Part shown: piece by piece, positions 22,410-31,931 of the stretch
Layout: every line of letters begins with the position of its first letter
Numbering within the stretch: the first letter of the stretch is position 1
Source: Clostridium sp.
Lineage (GTDB): Bacteria > Bacillota > Clostridia > Clostridiales > Clostridiaceae
Length of the DNA: 41,682 bases
Reading direction: 5' to 3'
NCBI RefSeq assembly: GCF_017888565.1
Contig: NZ_JAGHFX010000046.1
Coordinates: forward strand, 1 to 41,682
Made by a program: the position numbers and the translations under genes
The notes under the pieces: model-generated
The model's input: only the letters and a program-made list of their open reading frames with translations
Database searches by the model: none
Told to the model about the DNA's origin: nothing

Positions 22410-23353
22410 TGAATAAGAAGATTGCCACAAGAGAAGCTTATGGAAAAGCATTAGCTTCATTAGCAAATGTAAATGAAAATATAGTAGTTTTAGATGCTGA
22501 TCTTTCAAAATCTACAAAGACTGCAGATTTTAAAGCTGTTTGTGAAGAAAGATTTTTTAATATGGGAATAGCAGAAGGAAATATGATGGGTGTTGCAGCA
22601 GGTTTATCTACTTGTGGTAAAATACCATATGTAAGTACTTTTGCAATGTTTGCGGCAGGAAGAGCATTTGAGCAAATTAGAAACTCTATTTGTTATCCAA
22701 AGTTAAATGTTAAAATATGTGCAACTCATGCGGGTCTAACAGTAGGAGAAGATGGGGCCTCTCATCAAGCTATAGAGGATTTAGCTTTAATGAGAAGTAT
22801 TCCTAACATGACTGTAATATGTCCAGCTGATGCTGTGGAAACTGAAGCGGCTATAAAGGCTATTGCAGAATATAATGGTCCTTGTTATGTAAGACTTGGA
22901 AGAGCAGCAGTAAATGTTATAAATGATGAAAAAACTTATGAATTTAAAATAGGAAAAGGTGTAACATTAACTGAAGGCAATGATGTAACGATAGTTGCTA
23001 CGGGAATAATGGTAGATGTTGCATTAGAAGCAAAAGAAGAATTGGAAAAACAAGGGGTTAATGCGAGGGTATTAAATATTCATACGTTAAAACCTATAGA
23101 TAAAGAAATATTAGTTAAAGCTGCAAAAGAAACAGGAGCTATAGTTACTGTTGAAGAACATAATATAATTGGTGGACTTGGTTCAGCGGTATCAGAAGTA
23201 ATAACAGAAGAAATTCCAGTACCTGTATTGAAGGTTGGAGTAAATGATGTGTTCGGAGAAAGTGGATTACCAAACCAATTATTAGAGAAATATGGATTAA
23301 CAACAACTAATGTTGTAGAGAAGGCTAAAAAAGCAATTTCTTTAAAAAAATAA
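22409..23353 (+). CDS. Transketolase, C-terminal subunit
   Basis: A 314-residue pyrimidine-binding half of transketolase. FNMGIAEGNMMGVAAGLSTC carries the glutamate that activates thiamine diphosphate. THAGLTVGEDGASHQAIEDL and the C-terminal swivel domain with EEHNIIGGLGSAVSEVI are also clear. It must pair with the upstream subunit to work. A GGAGG ribosome site within the first gene and the one-base stop/start overlap suggest coupled, equal synthesis. A hairpin terminator follows. Confidence 0.93.
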   Translation: MNKKIATREAYGKALASLANVNENIVVLDADLSKSTKTADFKAVCEERFFNMGIAEGNMMGVAAGLSTCGKIPYVSTFAMFAAGRAFEQIRNSICYPKLNVKICATHAGLTVGEDGASHQAIEDLALMRSIPNMTVICPADAVETEAAIKAIAEYNGPCYVRLGRAAVNVINDEKTYEFKIGKGVTLTEGNDVTIVATGIMVDVALEAKEELEKQGVNARVLNIHTLKPIDKEILVKAAKETGAIVTVEEHNIIGGLGSAVSEVITEEIPVPVLKVGVNDVFGESGLPNQLLEKYGLTTTNVVEKAKKAISLKK

Positions 23354-23407
23354 TAAGTTTACTATAATAATTTAAAATAAATCACCAAAATAGCTATATT
23401 TACCACT

Positions 23408-23440
23408 AAAGCTGTAGAAAATATCTACAGCTTTTTATTT
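23408..23440 (+). terminator. Transketolase operon terminator
   Basis: AAAGCTGTAGA pairs with TCTACAGCTTT around a 5-nt loop, followed by TTATTTTT. Confidence 0.9.
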
Positions 23441-23589
23441 TTAAATTTTAAATTACAATTAACCAAATTAGTAATATAATAGTAAATGAAGTTTATTTAA
23501 TTATTCTAAAAAATATTAATATAAGATTTGGATAGAAAATAATAAAATGAGGAAAAATAATAGAAATTCTCTAAGAAAGGGGGATATAT

Positions 23590-24435
23590 ATGAATTATAA
23601 AATAAAGGAATATATATTAATACTGCTGGGGGTATTTTTAGTTGCACTGTCTTTAGAATATTTCTTTATACCTAATAATATTGCCGCAGGGGGATTAACA
23701 GGTCTTGCAATAGTAATAAATTATTATATACCAGCTATATCAACAGGACCTTTAGTATTTATTATGGATTTGGTATTGTTTGTTGTTGGTTTTATTTTTC
23801 TTGGAAAAAATTTCGGAGTAAAGACTATAGTTTCAAGTTTTAGTTTAGCAGGAATGATGACTTTTATTGAAAAGTTTTTAAATCCACAAGCTATAACAAA
23901 TGATTTAATGTTAGCTTCAATATTTGGAACTTTAATTACTGCAGTGGGAATGGCCATAGTATTTAACGCAAATGCATCAACCGGGGGCACAGACACAATA
24001 GCAAAAATATTAAATAAATTTTTTCATATTGATATAGGTAAGTCTTTATTAGCTGTAGATTTTATAGTAACCTTATTAGGGGCTATTACTTTTGGTATAA
24101 ACATAGGGTTGTATGGGCTGCTTTCAGTAATAATTAACGGAATTGCTATAGATAAGGTAATAGAAGGATTCCATGCATGTAAAGAAGTAACGATTATTAG
24201 TAGTAAACATAATGATATTGCAAAATTTATAATGAATGACTTAGAAAGAGGATGCACATATTTAAAGGGCGTTGGTGGTTTTACAGGAAAAGATACTTAT
24301 ATTTTATATGCAGTCTTAGGCAGAAGTGAATTTATAAAATTAAAGCAATATATAGGAAAAATAGATGAAAAAGCATTTATAACAGTTGGTGAAGTCCATG
24401 AGGTTATGGGAGAAGGTTTTAAAAACATACAATAA
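23590..24435 (+). CDS. YitT-family membrane protein (copy 1)
   Basis: A 281-residue protein of the YitT family with about five or six membrane helices in residues 8-185 and a soluble DUF2179 domain at about 200-281. NNIAAGGLTGLAIVINYY, NASTGGTDTIAKILNKFFH and YLKGVGGFTGKDTYILYAV are family blocks. The biochemical function is unknown; a transporter role has been proposed. GAAAGGGGG is the ribosome site. A paralogue starts 45 nt after the stop, so the two likely share a transcript. Confidence 0.9.
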   Translation: MNYKIKEYILILLGVFLVALSLEYFFIPNNIAAGGLTGLAIVINYYIPAISTGPLVFIMDLVLFVVGFIFLGKNFGVKTIVSSFSLAGMMTFIEKFLNPQAITNDLMLASIFGTLITAVGMAIVFNANASTGGTDTIAKILNKFFHIDIGKSLLAVDFIVTLLGAITFGINIGLYGLLSVIINGIAIDKVIEGFHACKEVTIISSKHNDIAKFIMNDLERGCTYLKGVGGFTGKDTYILYAVLGRSEFIKLKQYIGKIDEKAFITVGEVHEVMGEGFKNIQ

Positions 24436-24480
24436 TAGTTAAGGATGGGACTATTTATTAGGAGGAGAATAAAAGGACAT

Positions 24481-25317
24481 ATGAAGAAGTTAAAAGAATA
24501 TATTTTATCTACAATAGGAGTAGCAATAGTTGCCTTCGGACTAGAATATTTTTTCTTTCCACTTGATATAGCAGCAGGTGGAGTTTCAGGATTAGCTCTA
24601 GCTATAAATCAATTAATAGATATTAATCCAAGTATATTAGTTTTTGTATTTAATTTCATATTATTTGCTCTTGCATTTTTCTTAATTGGTGGATCTTTTG
24701 GAGCAAAGAGTATATATGCTACAGTAATGATGTCAGTAATAATGTGGGTTTTTGAATCATTTTTTGAACCAAAAGCAATCACAGATAATTTAGTTTTAGC
24801 TTGTGTATTTGGGTCAGCTGTATTAGCTTTAGGTACAGCAATCACGTTTTATCAAGATGCTTCAACAGGTGGAACGAGCATAATTGCTAAAATTATTAAC
24901 AAATATTTTCACGTACCAATAGGTCAAGGATTATTATTAGCTGATTGTACAGTAACTTTATTAGCTATTTACTCATTTGGTGTAGAAAAAGGATTATTTG
25001 GACTTTTAAGTGCAACCCTAATAGGAATATTAGTTGATAAGTTTATTGCAGGAATAAATCCTGTTAAGCAAGTATTTATAGTTACAAATAAAGAAAGATT
25101 AGTCGTAGACTTTATAAATAATGATATTAATAGAGGGTGTACAATATTAACAGGAAAAGGTGGATATACAAAAGAAAACATGACAGTAGTATATACCGTA
25201 TTAACATCGAAACAATTTATAACTCTAAAGCAATTTATAAAAAATAATAACCCAGAGGCGTTCTTAACGGTAAGTGAATCTACAGAGGCCCTAGGTAAAG
25301 GCTTTGCAGATTATTAA
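24481..25317 (+). CDS. YitT-family membrane protein (copy 2)
   Basis: A 278-residue paralogue of the upstream protein, with the same blocks: DIAAGGVSGLALAINQL, DASTGGTSIIAKIINKYFH and TILTGKGGYTKENMTVVYT. I start at the ATG at 24481, where MKKLKEYILSTIG aligns with MNYKIKEYILILLG of copy 1; the ATG at 24445 would add 12 basic residues that copy 1 lacks and overlaps the GGAGGAG ribosome site region. The membrane part and C-terminal DUF2179 domain are both intact. The pair looks like an old tandem duplication. Confidence 0.88.
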   Translation: MKKLKEYILSTIGVAIVAFGLEYFFFPLDIAAGGVSGLALAINQLIDINPSILVFVFNFILFALAFFLIGGSFGAKSIYATVMMSVIMWVFESFFEPKAITDNLVLACVFGSAVLALGTAITFYQDASTGGTSIIAKIINKYFHVPIGQGLLLADCTVTLLAIYSFGVEKGLFGLLSATLIGILVDKFIAGINPVKQVFIVTNKERLVVDFINNDINRGCTILTGKGGYTKENMTVVYTVLTSKQFITLKQFIKNNNPEAFLTVSESTEALGKGFADY

Positions 25318-25406
25318 GAAATAATGAAAATTTTGAAGAAAACTGAATAATTATAGATTTTCTTAGTTGTAAAAGCATAAAAAAAGTTTTTCCTTAGACT
25401 TTGTTA

Positions 25407-25415
25407 TGCTATAAT
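25407..25415 (+). promoter_or_regulatory. Extended -10 promoter of ftsEX
   Basis: TGCTATAAT, a perfect extended -10, 54 nt upstream of the ftsE start. The -35 region is T-rich and poor. Confidence 0.55.
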
Positions 25416-25469
25416 AACGCTATAGGTTTAACAACTTAAAAAAAATACGCTGATGCGAGGTGTTGTGAA

Positions 25470-26156
25470 ATGATAGAATTTAAGAATGTATCTAAGCTGT
25501 ATGATAATAATGTTAAGGCTTTAGCAGATGTAAATATAAATATAGAGTCAGGTGAATTTGTATTTTTAGTTGGACCTTCAGGAGCAGGGAAATCGACTTT
25601 TATTAAGATGTTAATTAAAGAAACTGAGCCAACAGTTGGAGACATAACAGTTACAGGGAAAAAACTTTCAACAATAACAAGAAGGCAAATACCTTATTAT
25701 AGAAGAAAGATAGGTATGGTTTTTCAGGATTTTAGACTAATACCTACATTAAATGTATATGAAAATGTTGCTTTTGCAATGAGAGTAGTAGAAGCTTCTC
25801 AGAAGGAAATTAGAAAGAGAGTTCCTATGGTATTATCTTTGGTTGGACTTTCTCATAAGTACAAGATGTTCCCAAATGAATTATCGGGAGGAGAGCAACA
25901 AAGAGTTGCACTAGCAAGAGCAATAGTTAATAATCCATCAGTTTTAATATGTGATGAACCAACTGGTAATCTAGATCCGGAAACAGCTAAGGAAATAATG
26001 GATCTATTAGAGGATATAAACAGAGCAGGTACAACCATATTAATGGCGACTCATGCTAAGGATATAGTTGACAATATGAAGAAGAGAGTTATTGCTATAG
26101 AAAAAGGATGTATAGCAAGAGATACTAAGAGGGGGATGTACGAAAATGAAGATTAA
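25470..26156 (+). CDS. ftsE: Cell division ATP-binding protein FtsE
   Basis: A 228-residue ABC ATPase that works with FtsX at the membrane to switch on peptidoglycan hydrolases. Walker A is GPSGAGKST at 35-43, the Q-loop is in GMVFQDFRLIPTLNVYENV, the signature is LSGGEQQR and Walker B is VLICDEPTGNLDP. Length is normal. The last 11 bases overlap ftsX, a coupled arrangement seen in most bacteria. The coiled-coil NlpC/P60 protein at 3788-4999 is a plausible target of the complex. Confidence 0.96.
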   Translation: MIEFKNVSKLYDNNVKALADVNINIESGEFVFLVGPSGAGKSTFIKMLIKETEPTVGDITVTGKKLSTITRRQIPYYRRKIGMVFQDFRLIPTLNVYENVAFAMRVVEASQKEIRKRVPMVLSLVGLSHKYKMFPNELSGGEQQRVALARAIVNNPSVLICDEPTGNLDPETAKEIMDLLEDINRAGTTILMATHAKDIVDNMKKRVIAIEKGCIARDTKRGMYENED

Positions 26157-27036
26157 TACATTAAAGTACTTTTTTATAGACGCTTTAAAAAGTCTTAAAA
26201 GAAACAGAACATTAAGTATAGCAGCAATGATTACTGTACTAATAACATTCTTTATATTTGGTACATTTACTTTATTAGGTTTAAACTTTAATAAGGCAAT
26301 AGAAGATGTTGCATCAAAAGTAGAAATTAAGGTTTTCTTAAAAGATGATATAAAGTTATTAGATCAAAGAGAAATAGAAATGAAATTAAATGAACAAGAA
26401 GGAGTTAAAGAAGTAATATATGAATCAAGGGAAGAAGCTTTTGTAAACTTTAAAGAAAGCTTAAAAGATAATCCAGGATTATTACAAGGATATGATTTAC
26501 AAAACAATCCACTTCCAAGTTCATTTATAGTAAAATTAGAAGACCCGGAATATGCAAATGCTATTAGTAATGCTGTTAAAGAGATGAGTGGGGTAGAAAA
26601 TATATCAAATCAGCAAGATATGATAAATACTATAAGTAAGTTTGTTGGTGGGGTTAGAATAGCTGGCTTAGTATTATTTGCTGTATTCACAGGGGTATCT
26701 ATATTCTTAATAACTAATACAACAAAAATAACAGTATATACAAGAAGAAAAGAAGTTGGAATAATGAAATTTGTAGGAGCTACTGATTGGTTTATAAGGT
26801 GGCCATTTATAATTGAAGGAATGATAATCGGTACAGTAGGTTCATTACTTGCAAGTTTACTATTATTTGGATTATATAAATGGGCTTATGGCTACATAGT
26901 ATCCAATATGTTCCTTGTTGCATTAGTTGTTCCTGGTTTTGTACTTGGAACATTAACTTGGATATTCCTTTTAGGTGGAATAATAGTTGGAGCTGTAGGA
27001 AGTATAGTTGCATTAAGAAAATTCTTAGATGTATAA
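26146..27036 (+). CDS. ftsX: Cell division permease FtsX
   Basis: A 296-residue membrane protein. A cytoplasmic start (LKYFFIDALKSLKRNRTLSI) leads into helix 1 at about 23-45. A large extracellular domain follows at about 50-165 and binds hydrolase coiled coils in the family. Three more helices lie at about 172-192, 222-246 and 262-288. GGGGGATG upstream of the overlapping ATG is the ribosome site. It transmits FtsE ATP hydrolysis across the membrane. It overlaps ftsE by 11 bases and is followed by a hairpin before the protease gene. Confidence 0.95.
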   Translation: MKINTLKYFFIDALKSLKRNRTLSIAAMITVLITFFIFGTFTLLGLNFNKAIEDVASKVEIKVFLKDDIKLLDQREIEMKLNEQEGVKEVIYESREEAFVNFKESLKDNPGLLQGYDLQNNPLPSSFIVKLEDPEYANAISNAVKEMSGVENISNQQDMINTISKFVGGVRIAGLVLFAVFTGVSIFLITNTTKITVYTRRKEVGIMKFVGATDWFIRWPFIIEGMIIGTVGSLLASLLLFGLYKWAYGYIVSNMFLVALVVPGFVLGTLTWIFLLGGIIVGAVGSIVALRKFLDV

Positions 27037-27069
27037 AATGTCAAATAAAAAGAGAGAATAATTGATGTG

Positions 27070-27096
27070 TTTAAGTGGAGTTTATCTCCACTTAAA
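27070..27096. terminator. Hairpin between ftsX and the protease gene
   Basis: TTTAAGTGGAG pairs with CTCCACTTAAA around a 5-nt loop. No T tract follows, so it is more likely an attenuator or mRNA-stabilising hairpin than a full terminator. Confidence 0.5.
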
Positions 27097-27173
27097 ACAT
27101 ATTTAAAGAAATCTAGTAGTATAGATAATGTATATATAATCTAAGAGAGTTTTATGAAAGGAAGTATTAAGAT

Positions 27174-28433
27174 ATGGAGGATAACAATAGTAAAAGTAGA
27201 AGAAATAATAAATTTAAAAAACCATTAATTATAGTAGGGATAGTTATAGTATTTTTGTTTTCAAATATAATGTTTTTTTATATAGGAAATATATTTGCGT
27301 TTAATGGGTTAAGTTTAAAGAATGTAAGCGAAGATGTTGCAAAAGATTTGAATGAAATCAAAGATGTGAAGAAATATGATTTACTATTTCAAGTAAGGGA
27401 TGCACTACTTGCGAAATATGATGGAGAAATAGATGATAATAGTCTTTTAGAAGCTGCAATTAAAGGAATGACACAGTCACTGAAAGATCCATACACTGTA
27501 TTTATGAATTCAGAGGAATACAAATCATTTGTAGAGCAAAGTGAAGGTCATTTCGTAGGAATAGGGGCTCAGCTTGGAATTAAAGATGATAAAGTAACAG
27601 TTGTAGCGCCTATAGAAGGCTCACCAGCAGAATTAGCTGGCCTAAAAAGCGGAGATGTTATATTAAAAGTTGATGGTACAGATATAACAGAGCCTAATGT
27701 AGAAAAAACAGTATCTATGATAAAAGGTGAACAAGGAAAATCAGTAACATTAACAGTTGCTAGAGAAAACTCACAAGACCTTGATATAAAAATAGTTAGA
27801 GATGTAATTAAAGTAGTTTCAGTTAGAGGCGAAATAATAGATGGAAATATAGGATATATACAAATATCATCTTTTGATGAAGATGTAGCAAAGAACTTTA
27901 AAGAAAAGATAGTTGAACTTAAAAATCAAGGTATGAAGGGAATGATTTTGGATTTAAGAGGAAATCCAGGTGGCTTCTTGGGAGAAGCGGTTAATGTAGC
28001 TTCACAATTTATACCAAAAGGAGAAGTAGTAACTTATACTATAGATAAATATGGCAACAAACAAGAATCTCAATCTGTAGGTGGAGAAGCAGAAGGTATG
28101 CCTTTAGTAATATTAATAGATGGAGGCAGTGCTTCAGCATCAGAAGTAGTTACTGGAGCATTAAGAGATTATGGTGCTGGAACTATAGTTGGAACAAAAA
28201 GCTTTGGTAAGGGTGTAGTACAACAATTAATAGAATTTAAAGATGGAAGTGGTGGATTAAAAGTAACAACTTCAAAATATTATACTCCTAACGGAGAAAA
28301 TATACACAAGATTGGAATAAAGCCTGATATTGAGGTGACAATTCCTGAAGAAATTTTATCAAAGGAATATGATAGAAGTATAGATCCGCAATTTAACAAA
28401 GCAGTAGAGGCGATGAAAGATAAGTTAAAATAG
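27174..28433 (+). CDS. S41-family carboxy-terminal processing protease (CtpA/CtpB-like)
   Basis: A 419-residue serine protease anchored by one N-terminal helix (about 16-42) with the catalytic part outside the membrane. A PDZ domain covers about 125-200 and the S41 domain about 215-390. By alignment with B. subtilis CtpB, the catalytic triad is Ser321 (in GGSASASEVV), Lys346 (FGKG) and Gln350. CtpB cleaves SpoIVFA in sporulation signalling; other Ctp enzymes trim wall proteins. The order ftsE-ftsX-ctp-PDZ protein matches B. subtilis. The next gene begins 11 nt after the stop. Confidence 0.93.
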   Translation: MEDNNSKSRRNNKFKKPLIIVGIVIVFLFSNIMFFYIGNIFAFNGLSLKNVSEDVAKDLNEIKDVKKYDLLFQVRDALLAKYDGEIDDNSLLEAAIKGMTQSLKDPYTVFMNSEEYKSFVEQSEGHFVGIGAQLGIKDDKVTVVAPIEGSPAELAGLKSGDVILKVDGTDITEPNVEKTVSMIKGEQGKSVTLTVARENSQDLDIKIVRDVIKVVSVRGEIIDGNIGYIQISSFDEDVAKNFKEKIVELKNQGMKGMILDLRGNPGGFLGEAVNVASQFIPKGEVVTYTIDKYGNKQESQSVGGEAEGMPLVILIDGGSASASEVVTGALRDYGAGTIVGTKSFGKGVVQQLIEFKDGSGGLKVTTSKYYTPNGENIHKIGIKPDIEVTIPEEILSKEYDRSIDPQFNKAVEAMKDKLK

Positions 28434-28444
28434 GAGGCTCACAA

Positions 28445-29713
28445 ATGGAGTTAATACTATATACATTAAGAACAGTAGCATATGCCATAATTGAGCCCAT
28501 GCACATATTCATGCTAGTAGTTTTAGGAATAATGTTCTATTTAAAGAATAAAAGAATAACAATAATGCAAAAAATGACTATTGGGGAGGGGATTAACTCC
28601 CCTTTAGAGCTTACCTTATCACAGATTTCATTAGGGATAATAGGTGGAGCTGTAGTAAGTTTAATTATGAGTAGTCTAGGAATCATATTTAATGAGAATT
28701 CTGGAATAGAAATAATGTTTATGATATCAATTTTATTACTATTTATAAAGAAGCGATTTATATGTTTTTCTTATTCAGGGGCAGTATTGGGAATAATAAG
28801 TATTATATCAGGTATTTTATCTAATATAACCAATACTGAATCATATATTAATGTAAATATATTATCACTTATGACGTTTGTTGGAATTATGCATGTAGTT
28901 GAAGGGATTCTAGTGATTTTTGATGGTGCTAGAGGAGCTATACCTGTATTTTCAAATAGGGATGATAAAATAGTAGGTGGATTTGCATATAATAGATATT
29001 GGGCTTTACCAGTAGCTATATTTATAGCTTTTTCAGGAAGTATTTCAAGTGTTACTACATCAGCTATTGATACTCCTAATTGGTGGCCAATAATAAATAG
29101 GGCAGAAACATTATTGATATTAAGTAGTGCTATAATAGGTGCGATACCTTTATATGGAGTCATAGGGTATAATTCTGTATCATTTACTAAAGATAAGATC
29201 AAAAAGCCTATTTATTCGGGAGTTGGAATATTAATTTATGGAATTTTATTAACATTGATAGCACAACTTTCGCAGTTTGGGATAGTTGGACAAATTATTG
29301 TTATAACTTTTGCACCGTTAGGACATGAAATAATGATTAAAATCCAAAAGAAAATCGAAGAAGCAGGAAAATATATTTATGTGACTGATGATGATGGAGT
29401 TTCTGTATTAGAAGTTTCACCAACTTCACCTGCATATGAAGCTGGTATAAGACGAGGAGATAAAATAATAGAAGTTAATAACGTAAAAACTGTTTCAGAA
29501 GTAGAAATATTTAAAATAGTTAGGGATAGTATTGAAGAGATTTCGGTTAAAATTAGAAGAATTTCCGGGGAAATAATCGATTTAAATATAATACCAAACA
29601 ATAAAAGATTAGGATTGCTTCTCGTACCTAAAATGGTTAAAGTGGATGATGCGTTAAGTGTAGATAATGATGATTTTAAAAAAGTATTGGAGCAAATGAA
29701 GAGAAAGCGATAA
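28445..29713 (+). CDS. MinJ-like polytopic membrane protein with PDZ domain
   Basis: A 422-residue protein with about seven to eight hydrophobic segments in residues 1-300 and one PDZ domain at about 312-385 (VSPTSPAYEAGIRRGDKIIE). Length, topology and position beside ftsEX, ctp and uvrBA match B. subtilis MinJ, which links DivIVA to MinCD at the poles and septum. Sequence-level orthology is not proven here. An AGGAGG ribosome site and an 11-nt gap show it is co-transcribed with the protease. The stop lies inside a terminator hairpin. Confidence 0.8.
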   Translation: MELILYTLRTVAYAIIEPMHIFMLVVLGIMFYLKNKRITIMQKMTIGEGINSPLELTLSQISLGIIGGAVVSLIMSSLGIIFNENSGIEIMFMISILLLFIKKRFICFSYSGAVLGIISIISGILSNITNTESYINVNILSLMTFVGIMHVVEGILVIFDGARGAIPVFSNRDDKIVGGFAYNRYWALPVAIFIAFSGSISSVTTSAIDTPNWWPIINRAETLLILSSAIIGAIPLYGVIGYNSVSFTKDKIKKPIYSGVGILIYGILLTLIAQLSQFGIVGQIIVITFAPLGHEIMIKIQKKIEEAGKYIYVTDDDGVSVLEVSPTSPAYEAGIRRGDKIIEVNNVKTVSEVEIFKIVRDSIEEISVKIRRISGEIIDLNIIPNNKRLGLLLVPKMVKVDDALSVDNDDFKKVLEQMKRKR

Positions 29714-29725
29714 GCTTTCTTTTTA
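29702..29725 (+). terminator. Terminator overlapping the MinJ-like stop codon
   Basis: AGAAAGC pairs with GCTTTCT around the 5-nt loop GATAA that includes the stop codon; TTTTATTT follows. Confidence 0.75.
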
Positions 29726-29820
29726 TTTCTATAATTATTTTTAAAGTAATAAGTAATAAATTTGAGGCTTTGAAAATGTAATTGTTTAAGCTGTTGAAAT
29801 TATCAGTATAGAGTGAGAAG

Positions 29821-29860
29821 TAAAGAATTAAGGAACATCTATTTTGTTATTAATTCTTTA
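29821..29860. repeat. Inverted repeat upstream of uvrB
   Basis: TAAAGAATTAA pairs with TTAATTCTTTA (29850-29860) around an 18-nt loop. It may be a second terminator or a regulator site; no LexA box overlaps it. Confidence 0.45.
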
Positions 29861-29948
29861 TTTAATAAAAAGATTATAATTAATTGTATAAGGTAAGTAT
29901 AAAGGATAAAATATAAACATAATAACTAAAATTTATGGGGGTGAAAAA

Positions 29949-31919
29949 ATGCCGGAATTTAAAATTGAATCAAAATTTAAGCCAACTGGAGATCAGCCAC
30001 AAGCTATTGAGAGTTTAGTAAATTCAATAAAAAGAGGAGATAAAGGTCAAACTTTATTAGGAGTAACTGGATCAGGTAAAACATATACCATGGCTAATAT
30101 AATAGAAAAACTTCAAAAACCAACAATTATTTTAGCACATAATAAAACATTAGCAGCTCAATTATGTTCTGAGTTTAAAGAGTTTTTTCCTAACAATATT
30201 GTGGAATACTTTGTTTCATACTACGACTACTATCAGCCTGAAGCATATGTACCACAAACGGATACATTTATAGAGAAGGATGCATCTATAAATGATGAAA
30301 TTGATAAACTTCGCCATTCTGCTACATCAGCTTTGTTAGAAAGAAGAGATGTAATAATAGTAGCATCTGTATCTTGTATATATGGGTTAGGTAATCCAGA
30401 AGAATATAAAAAGTTGACTATTTCTCTAAGAACAGGCATGGAAAAAGAGCGAGATGAGATAATTAGAAAACTTATAGAGATACAATATGAAAGAAATGAC
30501 ATAGATTTTGCAAGAGGAAGTTTTAGAGTTAGGGGAGATTCTTTAGATATAATTCCTGCATCATCATCTAATAAAGGAATTAGAGTAGAGTTTTTTGGAG
30601 ATGAAATTGAAAGAATTAGAGAATTTGATGTTTTAACCGGAAACATATTAGGAGAAAGAAATCATGTTTCTATTTCTCCAGCATCCCACTTTGCTACTTC
30701 TCCAGAAGTTTTAGAAAAAGCAATAAAAAGTATTGAAGATGAATTGGAAGATAGATTAAGAGAATTAAATAGTCAAGAAAAATTATTAGAGGCTCAAAGA
30801 TTGAGGCAAAGGACTAATTATGATATAGAGATGATCAGAGAAATGGGATATTGTAGTGGAATAGAGAACTATTCAAGAATATTAGATGGTAGGGATCCTG
30901 GGACTCCACCTCAAACATTACTTGATTATTTTCCAGATGACTATTTAATGTTTATAGATGAGAGTCATGTTACTTTACCACAATGTAGAGCAATGTATGC
31001 TGGCGATAGATCAAGAAAAGATACACTAGTAGAATATGGATTTAGGTTACCATGTGCATATGATAATAGACCATTAAAGTTTCCAGAATTTGAAGGGAAA
31101 ATGAATCAAGTAGTTTTTGTAAGTGCTACGCCAAGTCAGTATGAGATAGATCATTCAACAAATATAGCAGAGCAAGTCATAAGGCCGACGGGATTAATTG
31201 ATCCGGTTATAGAAATAAGACCAGTGGAAGGCCAGATAGATGATTTATATTCAGAAATTAAAAAAACTACAGAAAAGGGTTTTAGAACTCTTATAACAAC
31301 GCTAACTAAAAGAATGGCAGAGGATTTAACTAAATATTTAAAAGACCTAGGTATTAAAACTACCTATATGCATTCAGATATAGAAACGATAGAAAGAATG
31401 AAAATTATAAGAGATTTGAGGCTTGGGGAATTTGATGTATTAGTTGGTATTAACCTTTTAAGAGAGGGATTAGATATTCCAGAAGTTGCGTTAGTAGCAA
31501 TATTAGATGCGGATAAAGAAGGGTTCTTACGTTCAGAGACTTCATTAATTCAAACTATAGGAAGAGCAGCAAGAAACTCAGAAAGTAAAGTAATAATGTA
31601 TGCTGATAATATTACTAAGTCAATGGACAAAGCGATAAAGGAAACCGAAAGAAGAAGAGAAATTCAAATGAAGTATAATGAGGAACATGGAATTACTCCT
31701 CAAACTATAATTAAAGAAGTAAGGGAAGTTATTGAAGCTACAAAGGCATCAGAAGAAAAAGTTGAATATAAGGCTGAAGGCGCTAAGAAAGTTTCAGAAA
31801 AGGATAAGAAGAAATTAATTAAGAAATATACTGAAGAGATGATGGAAGCAGCTAAGAACTTACAATTTGAAAGAGCTGCAGAATTACGTGACATAATTAA
31901 TGATTTGAAAAGTAAGTAA
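29949..31919 (+). CDS. uvrB: Excinuclease ABC subunit B
   Basis: A 656-residue damage-verifying helicase of nucleotide excision repair. Walker A GVTGSGKT lies at 38-45, the DNA-clamping beta-hairpin [10 protein letters not shown] at 91-100, and DESHVTLPQ marks the DEAD-like motif II. Motif VI is QTIGRAARN, and the C-terminal UVR domain (about 620-656) binds UvrC. UvrA loads it on lesions and UvrC then cuts both sides. GGGGGTG lies 6 nt before the ATG. A radical-SAM gene follows 12 nt after the stop. No LexA box is seen upstream, unlike uvrA. Confidence 0.97.
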   Translation: MPEFKIESKFKPTGDQPQAIESLVNSIKRGDKGQTLLGVTGSGKTYTMANIIEKLQKPTIILAHNKTLAAQLCSEFKEFFPNNIVEYFVSYYDYYQPEAYVPQTDTFIEKDASINDEIDKLRHSATSALLERRDVIIVASVSCIYGLGNPEEYKKLTISLRTGMEKERDEIIRKLIEIQYERNDIDFARGSFRVRGDSLDIIPASSSNKGIRVEFFGDEIERIREFDVLTGNILGERNHVSISPASHFATSPEVLEKAIKSIEDELEDRLRELNSQEKLLEAQRLRQRTNYDIEMIREMGYCSGIENYSRILDGRDPGTPPQTLLDYFPDDYLMFIDESHVTLPQCRAMYAGDRSRKDTLVEYGFRLPCAYDNRPLKFPEFEGKMNQVVFVSATPSQYEIDHSTNIAEQVIRPTGLIDPVIEIRPVEGQIDDLYSEIKKTTEKGFRTLITTLTKRMAEDLTKYLKDLGIKTTYMHSDIETIERMKIIRDLRLGEFDVLVGINLLREGLDIPEVALVAILDADKEGFLRSETSLIQTIGRAARNSESKVIMYADNITKSMDKAIKETERRREIQMKYNEEHGITPQTIIKEVREVIEATKASEEKVEYKAEGAKKVSEKDKKKLIKKYTEEMMEAAKNLQFERAAELRDIINDLKSK

Positions 31920-31931
31920 TTAGGTGATAAT

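Noticed and set aside
21585..23353. Transketolase broken by a frameshift
   Set aside because: The two halves end and begin at natural domain borders, each with its own ribosome site and a one-base stop/start overlap. Split transketolases are normal in clostridia.
29832..29850. LexA box upstream of uvrB
   Set aside because: GGAAC is followed by TTGTT at the wrong distance; it does not fit GAAC-N4-GTTC.
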